A stretch of 64,000 nt of DNA from Streptomonospora nanhaiensis. GTDB taxonomy: Bacteria; Actinomycetota; Actinomycetes; Streptosporangiales; Streptosporangiaceae. A program made the translations under genes and the position numbers. The notes beneath the pieces are model-generated. The model saw nothing but the letters and a program-made list of their open reading frames with translations, was not told the DNA's origin and searched no databases. The DNA lies in contig NZ_CP113264.1 in NCBI RefSeq assembly GCF_026642255.1, forward strand, positions 5,394,001-5,458,000, written 5' to 3'. Below are positions 57,806 to 64,000 of this stretch, in pieces (position 1 is the first letter of the stretch; each line of letters starts with the position of its first letter).

Positions 57806-57886
57806 CCGCCCCCGCCCTCCGGCGGGGGCGGCGGGCGCCCCTCCCCGGGCCCGGCCCCCGCCCCGGCCGGGCCCGGGGCGGGGGCC
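57806..57886 (+). terminator. Two tandem hairpins after the purine permease
   Basis: The first is CCGCCCCCGCC/GGCGGGGGCGG with a 4-nt loop (57806-57831). The second is GGCCCCCGCCCC/GGGGCGGGGGCC with a 10-nt loop (57853-57886). Together they isolate the LysR gene from upstream transcription. Confidence 0.75.
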
Positions 57887-57993
57887 GCGCCCGCGACGGG
57901 GCGCCCGGGGCACGGGCGTCCCGGCCCGCGGGACGCCGGCTCCGCCACGGGGCCGTGTCCCGGCCCACGTTGCGCACAGAACCGCGCGTTCCG

Positions 57994-58008
57994 TTCAGGA
58001 GCGCTGAA
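57994..58008. promoter_or_regulatory. LysR-type operator upstream of the LysR gene
   Basis: TTCAG-gagcg-CTGAA is a perfect inverted repeat containing the T-N11-A core typical of LysR regulators. It lies 15 bp before the GTG start. The same arms and spacing recur at the end of the gene. Confidence 0.8.
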
Positions 58009-58023
58009 TGGTATTCCTGTGGG

Positions 58024-58950
58024 GTGACCGACTGGGACCTCCGCAAACTCCGCGTCCTCCGCGCCCTGGAGGAGTTCGGGACAGTCCGGGCGACCGCGGA
58101 GGCGCTGCGCATGACGCCGTCCGCCGTCTCCCAGCAGCTCTCCTCCCTCTCGCACCAGGTGGGGGTGGCGCTGCTGGAGGCGCACGGGAGGCGGGTCCGC
58201 CTCACCGACGCGGCCCACGTGCTGCTCCGGCACACCGACATCGTGATGGCCCAGCTGGAACGGGCCGAGGCCGAGCTGGACGGCTTCGTCCGCGGCGAGA
58301 TCGGGCACGTCCGCGTCGGCGCGTTCGCGACCGCCATCCCCAGCCTCGTGGTCCCGGCGCTCCACGCCCTGCGCCGCGAGTACCCCGGTCTCACCACGAA
58401 GGTGCACCAGGCCGACGCCGCCGAGGTCTACGACCTCCTCTCGGCGGGGGAGATCGACGTCGGCCTGTCCCTGGCCGCGCAGGCGCCGACCGCCCACGAC
58501 GGCCGCTACGACCGGAGGGAACTCCTCACCGACCCCCTGGACGTGGCCCTGCCGGCGCACCACCGCCTCGCCTCCGCCCGCGCCCTCCGCCTGGGCGACC
58601 TCTCCGGGGAGCCCTGGATCTACGGGGCGTCCGGGCCCTGGCGGGACATCACCGTCTCCGCCTGCGCCCACGCGGGGTTCGTCCCGGAGCAGGCCCACGT
58701 CGCCTCCGACTGGCGGGCCATCCTCGACATGGTCGCCGCGGGGCTGGGCGTCGCGCTGATCCCCCGCCTCGCCGCGACGGGCGACACCCCCGGGGTCAGC
58801 CTGCGGGTCCCGCACTCCGACCAGCCCCGCCGCCACGTGGTGACCGCGGTGCGCTCAGGGGCCGGGGAGCACCCGCGGATCGCCGTGGTGCTGCGCGCCC
58901 TGGCGGACACCGCCGGAGGGCTCGGCAGCTCCACCGTTCAGCACAACTGA
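58024..58950 (+). CDS. LysR-family regulator of the ureide genes
   Basis: This is a transcription factor of 308 residues. The winged helix-turn-helix lies at the N terminus (residues 1-60: LRVLRALEEFGTVRATAEAL, MTPSAVSQQLSSL). A two-lobed effector domain follows (VRVGAFATAIPSLVVPAL, DVGLSLAAQ, VASDWRAILDMVAAGLGVAL). The GTG at 58024 has no clear ribosome site and lies close behind a possible -10. It sits between the purine permease and allantoicase genes, and operators with identical arms flank it. The effector may be urate, allantoin or glyoxylate (inference). Confidence 0.92.
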   Translation: MTDWDLRKLRVLRALEEFGTVRATAEALRMTPSAVSQQLSSLSHQVGVALLEAHGRRVRLTDAAHVLLRHTDIVMAQLERAEAELDGFVRGEIGHVRVGAFATAIPSLVVPALHALRREYPGLTTKVHQADAAEVYDLLSAGEIDVGLSLAAQAPTAHDGRYDRRELLTDPLDVALPAHHRLASARALRLGDLSGEPWIYGASGPWRDITVSACAHAGFVPEQAHVASDWRAILDMVAAGLGVALIPRLAATGDTPGVSLRVPHSDQPRRHVVTAVRSGAGEHPRIAVVLRALADTAGGLGSSTVQHN

Positions 58951-58952
58951 AC
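58936..58952. promoter_or_regulatory. LysR-type operator at the LysR stop, upstream of allantoicase
   Basis: GTTCAG-cacaa-CTGAAC overlaps the last codons and stop of the LysR gene and lies 86 bp before the allantoicase ATG. Its arms equal those of 57994-58008, so the LysR protein probably controls both itself and allantoicase. Confidence 0.8.
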
Positions 58953-59038
58953 AGTGTGGTCATAAACTTTCGCTGGAAGTTACCGGTTTCTCCTGGGACG
59001 CTGGGAAGCGTCCGACGACCTCGCAACCCGGGAGAGAC

Positions 59039-60166
59039 ATGAGCCAAGGCCGCCCCTTCGACCCGCGCGACTACAACGCCCAGCCCTACGCGGGCGGCGA
59101 CCCCTACGCCGACTACCGGGACGGCGAACACGACTTCTCCGGCCTCGTCGACCTCGCCGACCGCCGGCTGGGGGGCGGCGTGGTCGCCGCCAACGACGAG
59201 TTCTTCGCCCAGCGCGAGAACCTCCTCAAGCCCGACCGGGCGCAGTTCGACCCGCACGCGTTCGGGCACAAGGGCAAGGTCATGGACGGCTGGGAGACCA
59301 GGCGCCGCCGCGGGACCGGCGCCGAGCAGCCCCACCCCGCCGCCGACGACCACGACTGGGCCCTGGTCCGCCTCGGCCTCCCCGGGGTCGTCCGGGGGCT
59401 GGTCGTCGACACCGCGCACTTCCGCGGCAACCACCCGACCGAGGTCTCCGTCGAGGCCGCCCACCTGACCGGCACCCCCACCACGGACGAGCTCCTGGCC
59501 GCCGAGTGGACCGAGATCGTGCCCCGCGTGCCCGTCCACGGGCACGCCGCCAACGACTTCGCGGTGGCCCTGGAGCGCAGATGGACCCACCTGCGCCTCA
59601 AGCAGTTCCCCGACGGCGGGGTCGCCCGCCTGCGCGTGTACGGCGAACCCGTCGCCGACCCCGCCTGGCTCGCCTCCCTGGGCGGCTTCGACCTGGCGGC
59701 CCTGGTCAACGGCGGCACGGTCGAGGACGCCTCGGACCGCTTCTACTCCTCGCCCAACAACATCATCCTCCCCGGGCGCTCCCAGAAGATGGACGACGGC
59801 TGGGAGAACCGCCGCCGCCGCGACACCGGGCACGACTGGGTGCGCTTCCGCCTCACCGCCCAGGCCACGGTCCGCGCCCTGGAGATCGACACCGCCTACC
59901 TCAAGGGCAACTCCGCGGGCTGGGTGACGGTCATGGGGCGGGACGCCGGATCGGACGACCCCGACGCCTGGTTCGAGATCGTGGGCCGGACCCGGCTCCA
60001 GCCCGACAGCGCCCACCGCTTCGTCCTGGACTCCCCCGTCACGGTCACCCACGTGCGCACCGACGTGTTCCCCGACGGCGGCATCGCCCGCCTGAACGTC
60101 TACGGCTCGCTGACCGAGACCGGCGCCGCCGACCTCGGCAGCCGCTGGGACTCCCTCCTGGGCTGA
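59039..60166 (+). CDS. alc: Allantoicase
   Basis: It hydrolyses allantoate to ureidoglycolate and urea. The 375-residue protein consists of two allantoicase repeats, each a jelly-roll with VVAANDEFFAQRENLL / RFYSSPNNIILPGR, a DGWE-x-RRRR segment (VMDGWETRRRR; MDDGWENRRRR) and FPDGGVARLRVYG / FPDGGIARLNVYG. The ATG at 59039 follows GGGAGAG. It converges with allantoinase. Confidence 0.97.
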   Translation: MSQGRPFDPRDYNAQPYAGGDPYADYRDGEHDFSGLVDLADRRLGGGVVAANDEFFAQRENLLKPDRAQFDPHAFGHKGKVMDGWETRRRRGTGAEQPHPAADDHDWALVRLGLPGVVRGLVVDTAHFRGNHPTEVSVEAAHLTGTPTTDELLAAEWTEIVPRVPVHGHAANDFAVALERRWTHLRLKQFPDGGVARLRVYGEPVADPAWLASLGGFDLAALVNGGTVEDASDRFYSSPNNIILPGRSQKMDDGWENRRRRDTGHDWVRFRLTAQATVRALEIDTAYLKGNSAGWVTVMGRDAGSDDPDAWFEIVGRTRLQPDSAHRFVLDSPVTVTHVRTDVFPDGGIARLNVYGSLTETGAADLGSRWDSLLG

Positions 60167-60381
60167 CCGCCGGGACGGCCGCCGCGCCGGGGCGGGCACA
60201 CCACCGTGTGCCCGCCCCTCGGCGTGCCCGCCCGGCCCGTGCCCTCCTCATCCGCCGCGCACGGCCCCGGCCGGGCCGTCGGACGGACCCGCGCACCCGG
60301 CGTCCGGGGCCCGGGACGGCGGCACGGGACCGGGCCCTTCCCGGGGCGGCGCACGCCCCGGTGTCCGGCCGGGCGGGCACG

Positions 60382-60446
60382 GGTCCGAGGGGGCCGCCCC
60401 GCCCCGGCCCCGGAACGGGGAGGGACGGGGGCGGCCCCCTCGGACC
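60382..60446. terminator. Nested 19-bp-stem terminator between allantoicase and allantoinase
   Basis: GGTCCGAGGGGGCCGCCCC (60382-60400) pairs perfectly with 60428-60446. The 27-nt loop holds its own CCCCG-gaa-CGGGG stem. The gap it lies in (60167-60465) contains no gene. Confidence 0.8.
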
Positions 60447-60465
60447 GTCGGCCCCGGGGGCCGGC

Positions 60466-61815
60466 TCAGTCCCGGAGCAGCATCCGCCCGGCCGCGCCGG
60501 ACGGGCCGACGTCCTCGCCGCGCAGGACGGTGCGCCGCACGCGCCCCACGAGGTCGGCGCCGTCGTAGGGGCTCACCGGGTTGCGGTGCCGGAGCGCGCG
60601 CACGTCCACCCGGAAGGACTCCTCGGGGGCGACGACCGCGAAGTCGGCGTCGTGGCCCACCCTGATCGCGCCCTTGTTGCGCACCCCGGCGACCCGCGCG
60701 GGCCCCGAGGACATCCAGCGCACCACGTCCGCCAGGTCCACGCCGCGGCGGCGCGCCTCCGTCCACACGGCGGCGAAGCCCACCTGGAGCCCCGAGACCC
60801 CTCCCCAGGCGGTCCCGAAGTCGCCGGTGTCCAGGTCCTTCAGGTCGGGGGTGCTCGGTGAGTGGTCGCTGACCACGCAGTCGATCAGCCCGTCCCGGAG
60901 CGCCCTCCACAGGAGGTCCCTGTTGGCGGAGTCCCGGATGGGCGGGCAGCACTTGAACTGGGTGGCCCCGGCGGGCACCGCCTCGGCCTCCAGGGTGAGG
61001 TAGTGCGGGCAGGTCTCCACCGTGAGCGGAACACCGTCCGCCCGGGCCTGCGCGATCAGCGGGAGCGCCGAGGCGCTGGACAGGTGCAGGATGTGCGCCC
61101 CGGTGCCCGTGCGCCGCGCCACCTCGATCACCCTGGCGATCGCCGCGTGCTCGGCGGTGTCGGGGCGCGACGCCAGGAAGTCCGCGTAGTCGCGCCCGGA
61201 GGCCGGCGGGGCGGTCTCCAGCACGGCCGGGTCCTCGGCGTGCACGATGATCCTGCCGCCGAACTCCCCGACGGCCTCCGCCGCCGTCAGCAGCTCCTCC
61301 GGGGAGAGGTGGCCGAACTCGTCCACCCCGGACGGGGACAGGAAGGCCTTGAAGCCGAAGACGCCCCTCTCCCAGAGCGCGGTCAGCTCCTTCGTGTCCC
61401 CGGGGCGGCTGTTCTCGGGAACGGCCCCGCCCCAGAAGCCCACGTCCACGGCGAGCTTGCCCTCGGCCGCGGCCCGCTTGGCGTCCAGGCCCGCGACGGT
61501 GGTGGTGGGGGGCACGCTGTTCAGCGGCATGTCGAGCAGGGTCGTGACGCCGCCCAGGGCGGCGGCCCCGGTGGCCGAGGCGAACCCCTCCCACTCGGTG
61601 CGCCCCGGTTCGTTGACGTGCACGTGGGTGTCGACCAGCCCGGGCAGGAGCACCTCGTCCTCGGCGAGGGTGATCTCCCTGCGGGCGATCAGCGGCGCCC
61701 GGTCCCCGACGAGGACGTCCACCACGCGGCCGTCGCGCACCCCGACGGTGACGGGCCGCTCCCCCTCGGGGGTGACGGCTCTGCGGGCGCGTACGGCGAG
61801 ATCGTGTCGCGTCAT
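60466..61815 (-). CDS. allB: Allantoinase
   Basis: It opens allantoin to allantoate. The 449-residue amidohydrolase has the metal site HVHVNEPGRTEWEGF, the carboxylated Lys in GFKAFLSPSGV, later metal His residues in VHAED and HILHLSSA, and the Asp in VVSDHSPST. The ATG at 61815 lies 6 bp after the upstream aldolase-like gene, so they form one operon. The usual cyclic-amidohydrolase C-terminal strand ends the protein. Confidence 0.96.
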   Translation of the reverse strand: MTRHDLAVRARRAVTPEGERPVTVGVRDGRVVDVLVGDRAPLIARREITLAEDEVLLPGLVDTHVHVNEPGRTEWEGFASATGAAALGGVTTLLDMPLNSVPPTTTVAGLDAKRAAAEGKLAVDVGFWGGAVPENSRPGDTKELTALWERGVFGFKAFLSPSGVDEFGHLSPEELLTAAEAVGEFGGRIIVHAEDPAVLETAPPASGRDYADFLASRPDTAEHAAIARVIEVARRTGTGAHILHLSSASALPLIAQARADGVPLTVETCPHYLTLEAEAVPAGATQFKCCPPIRDSANRDLLWRALRDGLIDCVVSDHSPSTPDLKDLDTGDFGTAWGGVSGLQVGFAAVWTEARRRGVDLADVVRWMSSGPARVAGVRNKGAIRVGHDADFAVVAPEESFRVDVRALRHRNPVSPYDGADLVGRVRRTVLRGEDVGPSGAAGRMLLRD

Positions 61816-61821
61816 GTGTCC

Positions 61822-63123
61822 CTACTCCTGTCCGACGCGTCGTGTGGCCAGTCCGACCAGGGTCGCGGTGTCGGCCCCGGACGCCTCGGCCACCTCGGTC
61901 TCGTCCAGTGCCCCGCAGCGCACCCCGCTGACCAGGGCCGCGGCGAGGGCCTGGGCGGTGGCCGGCTCGTCCAGCACCCCTCCCTCGACGGCTCCGAGGT
62001 AGGCGCGCAGGCGGGCGGCGGCGGGGGCGAAGGCCTCCCGGTAGAAGGCGTAGGTGGCCAGGTAGCGGGTGACGAGCTGGTGCGGGTGCAGGTCCCACCC
62101 CTGGTAGAACCCGCGTTCCAGGGATCGGCGGACCAGGGAGGCGTGCAGTCCCCACGCGGAGCGCACCTCCTCCGGGGGGCCGACGGGCAGCACGTTGGTG
62201 GACCCGTCCGACAGCCACACGCCCGTGCCGGCCGCCGCCACCTGCATGACGGCCTTGGCGTGGTCGGCGACCGGGTGCGCCATGCTCTGGTACGCGGCGG
62301 TGACCCCGCACGCGGCGCTGTAGTCGTAGGTCCCGTAGTGGAGGGCGCTGACCCGCCCCTGCCCGGCGTGGATCATGCGGGCGACCGCGGCGGTCCCGTC
62401 GGGGAGCAGGATCGACTGGGGGGTCTCGATCTGGAGCTCGAAGCGCAGCCTCCCGGCCTCCAGGCCGAGGCGCTCCTCCAGCTCGTCGGTGAGCCACACC
62501 ATGGCCTCGACCTGCTCCACCGAGGTGATCTTGGGCAGGGTGAGGACCAGGTTGGCGGGGAGCCCCCCGTTCTCCTCCATGAGCGTGACCAGGAAGAGGG
62601 CGAGACTGCGGGCGCCTCGGGCCCGCCCGGCGGCCTCCATCCCCTTCATGCGGATGCCGAAGTGGGGCGGGGCCTGCCCCGCGGCGAGGTCGGCCGAGAG
62701 GGCACGGGCCGCGGACACGACGTCGGCGTCCTCGGCCTCGTCGCCCCGGTCCCCGTAGCCGTCCTCCAGGTCGGCGCGCAGGTCCTCGACGGGCTCGGCG
62801 GCCAGCTTGTCCCCCAGCCGGGGGAGGATCTCGGCCACGGCGGCCACGTCGGTCCCCGTCGCCTCCGCCAGGTCCGCGGCCGTCGGCGCGTACTCGGCCA
62901 GCGAGGCCGCGGCGTCCTTCCCCCACTCGGCCGCGAGGCCGGGCCGCACCCGGTCCGCCGGGACGTACACGGTGTGCACCGGCTGCCGGGCCCCGGAGGA
63001 GCCGGGGTAGGCGAGGGCGAGCCTGGCGTCCGCGTCGGCGAGGCGCGCGTTCAGCCCCGCGGTGAGCACGTCCAGGGCGAGATCGGGCGCCGGGCGACGG
63101 CTTTCGGACCGGTCCTCTTCCAC
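61822..63123 (-). CDS. HpcH/HpaI-like aldolase-superfamily protein (DUF6986-like)
   Basis: The exact reaction is unknown. The 433-residue protein reads like a PEP/pyruvate-type TIM barrel: RADLEDGYGDRGDEAED with acidic metal-binding residues, HFGIRMKGME, LVLTLPKITSVEQVEAM, RFELQIETPQSIL with the family's Glu, and ALHYGTYDYSAACGV. It is too short and divergent for malate synthase A. I recall related actinobacterial proteins as DUF6986. The GTG at 63123 follows GGAGAGGA. It is first in an operon with allantoinase, so a role in ureidoglycolate or glyoxylate handling is a fair guess. Confidence 0.8.
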   Translation of the reverse strand: MEEDRSESRRPAPDLALDVLTAGLNARLADADARLALAYPGSSGARQPVHTVYVPADRVRPGLAAEWGKDAAASLAEYAPTAADLAEATGTDVAAVAEILPRLGDKLAAEPVEDLRADLEDGYGDRGDEAEDADVVSAARALSADLAAGQAPPHFGIRMKGMEAAGRARGARSLALFLVTLMEENGGLPANLVLTLPKITSVEQVEAMVWLTDELEERLGLEAGRLRFELQIETPQSILLPDGTAAVARMIHAGQGRVSALHYGTYDYSAACGVTAAYQSMAHPVADHAKAVMQVAAAGTGVWLSDGSTNVLPVGPPEEVRSAWGLHASLVRRSLERGFYQGWDLHPHQLVTRYLATYAFYREAFAPAAARLRAYLGAVEGGVLDEPATAQALAAALVSGVRCGALDETEVAEASGADTATLVGLATRRVGQE

Positions 63124-63170
63124 GTGTGTGTCCTCTCCGAAGCGATGTTTTTCCTATCGTGGATGCTAAC

Positions 63171-63185
63171 TTTTGCAATCCGGAA
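63171..63185. promoter_or_regulatory. Candidate IclR box upstream of the aldolase-allB operon
   Basis: TTTTGCAATCCGGAA lies 47 bp upstream of the aldolase-like gene and between it and the divergent IclR gene. It shares GCAAT-N-CGGAA with the uraD box. A TTGCAA on the minus strand within it could serve as a -35 element for the operon. Confidence 0.55.
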
Positions 63186-63244
63186 GAACAAGAGAGACCA
63201 TGGGGAAGTCCGGACCGCCCGGATCACAGCGGCCCCAGAACACC

Positions 63245-63273
63245 CGGACAGCCGGTTCCGCCCGTGCTATAGA
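63245..63273 (+). promoter_or_regulatory. Promoter of the IclR-family gene
   Basis: CGGACA (63245-63250), a 17-bp spacer and TATAGA (63268-63273) predict a start near 63280, about 75 nt before the assigned translation start. Confidence 0.55.
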
Positions 63274-63354
63274 AGACACTGATGCCGAGAACTCTTTTTC
63301 GTATCGCAGAAGCAAGAGCCTGAACCCACGCCACAGCCCACGGGAGCGCGTCCG

Positions 63355-64000
63355 TTGTCAGTCCCACAGACCTCTCTAGTCACCGACGAAGCGGGCAAAC
63401 GCGAACGCTCCGGTGGTGTGCAGTCGCTCGACCGCGCCTTCTCCCTGCTGGAGATCATGGCGGAGGCGGGCGGCGAGACCTCGCTGAGCCAGCTGGCCGA
63501 GTCCTCCGGCCTCCCGCTCCCGACCATCCACCGCATCATCCGCACCCTGGTGGGCAACGGGTACGTGCGCCAGCTCCCCTCCCGCCGCTACGCGCTCGGC
63601 CCCCGGCTCATCGGCCTGGGCGACAAGGCCTCCCAGATGCTCGGGACCTGGGCCAGGCCGCACCTGGCCCAGCTCGTGGAGGACCTCGGGGAGACCGCGA
63701 ACCTGGCCATGCTGGACGGCGACAAGGTCATCTACGTGGCGCAGGTCCCCTCGCCGCACGCCATGCGCATGTTCACGGAGGTCGGCCGCCGTGTGCTGCC
63801 GCACTCCGCCGGGGTGGGCAAGGCCCTGCTCTCCCAGCTGAGCGACGAGGAGGCCCTGGCCACGGTGCGCCGCACCGGGATGCCCGCGGCCACCGACCGC
63901 ACCATCACCGAGCCCGAGCGGTTCGTCACCGAGCTGCACAGGGTCCGCGACCAGGGGTTCGCCATCGACGACGGCGAACAGGAGATCGGGGTGCGGTGCG
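63355..64000 (+). CDS. IclR-family regulator (AllR-like), 3' end off window
   Basis: This is a probable repressor of the ureide regulon. About 215 residues are visible. The N-terminal winged helix-turn-helix lies at about 22-75 (GVQSLDRAFSLLEIM, LSQLAESSGLPLPTIHRII). The effector domain begins at about 95 with VIYVAQVPSP, MRMFTEVGRRVLPHSAGVGKALL and the late AIDDGEQEIGVRC, all as in AllR/IclR proteins. The TTG at 63355 follows GGGAG; the frame is open about 70 nt further upstream, and an internal GTG at GVQSL is another candidate. The right edge cuts the gene. Confidence 0.9.
   Translation, partial: MSVPQTSLVTDEAGKRERSGGVQSLDRAFSLLEIMAEAGGETSLSQLAESSGLPLPTIHRIIRTLVGNGYVRQLPSRRYALGPRLIGLGDKASQMLGTWARPHLAQLVEDLGETANLAMLDGDKVIYVAQVPSPHAMRMFTEVGRRVLPHSAGVGKALLSQLSDEEALATVRRTGMPAATDRTITEPERFVTELHRVRDQGFAIDDGEQEIGVRC

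Noticed and set aside
61822..63123. Malate synthase (aceB) next to the allantoin genes
   Set aside because: The length (433) and motifs fit an HpcH/HpaI-type aldolase barrel rather than malate synthase A or G.

Overview
The window is very GC-rich, uses GTG/TTG starts freely, and carries actinobacterial markers: a short homodimeric glycyl-tRNA synthetase, a Zur/Znu locus next to uppS-recO, PPDK, and a LeuA with a Leu-rich leader peptide. It looks like the chromosome of a filamentous actinomycete, plausibly Nocardiopsis or a relative (inference from gene order and composition). I see no insertion sequence, phage gene, CRISPR array, tRNA or rRNA.

Layout. (1) 0-7.5 kb: a D-lactate/glycolate-type FAD/Fe-S oxidase cut by the left edge, a GH18 chitinase, a group 1/2 sigma-70 factor and dnaG, all on the minus strand. 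(2) 7.6-10.4 kb, plus strand: two overlapping genes for a membrane-anchored solute-binding protein and a lipoprotein fusing a solute-binding domain to a von Willebrand A domain. (3) 10.4-24.3 kb, minus strand: a compact L-arabinose catabolic island (LacI regulator, araB-araD-araA, a CUT1 ABC importer, an intracellular GH51 arabinofuranosidase and a CUT2 importer). It carries two identical 16-bp LacI-type operators, one of them inside the first codons of araB. (4) 24.4-31.3 kb: dgt, a YdcF-like membrane protein with Thr-Arg-x-Phe repeats, ppdK and a TrhA/hemolysin III protein. (5) 31.3-44 kb: a triple-hairpin block, glyS, an ABM-domain protein, a 1236-residue GT2/TagF-like transferase, znuC-znuB-zur behind a Zur box and an apparently leaderless promoter, then recO-uppS and two SGNH hydrolases. 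(6) 44-50 kb: a CAP-domain protein, a GNAT, a DUF2625-like protein, leuA with its leader peptide, and a secreted M14 carboxypeptidase. (7) 50-64 kb: a purine/ureide degradation regulon. It has the glyoxylate branch (hyi, glxR, gcl), OHCU decarboxylase, HIU hydrolase, uricase, an NCS2 purine permease, a LysR regulator, allantoicase, allantoinase, an aldolase-superfamily protein and an IclR regulator cut by the right edge.

How the genes work together. Region 7 covers urate to glyoxylate to glycerate, except that no recognised ureidoglycolate lyase is present. Two families of candidate operators fit its two regulators: TTCAG-N5-CTGAA on both sides of the LysR gene, and a TTCCG-N5-CGGAA-like box at three promoters. 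The most unusual signal is a pair of conserved sequence blocks that forms the 5' leader of gcl and recurs 3.4 kb away, upstream of the leuA leader, where it is followed by only a 36-codon reading frame.
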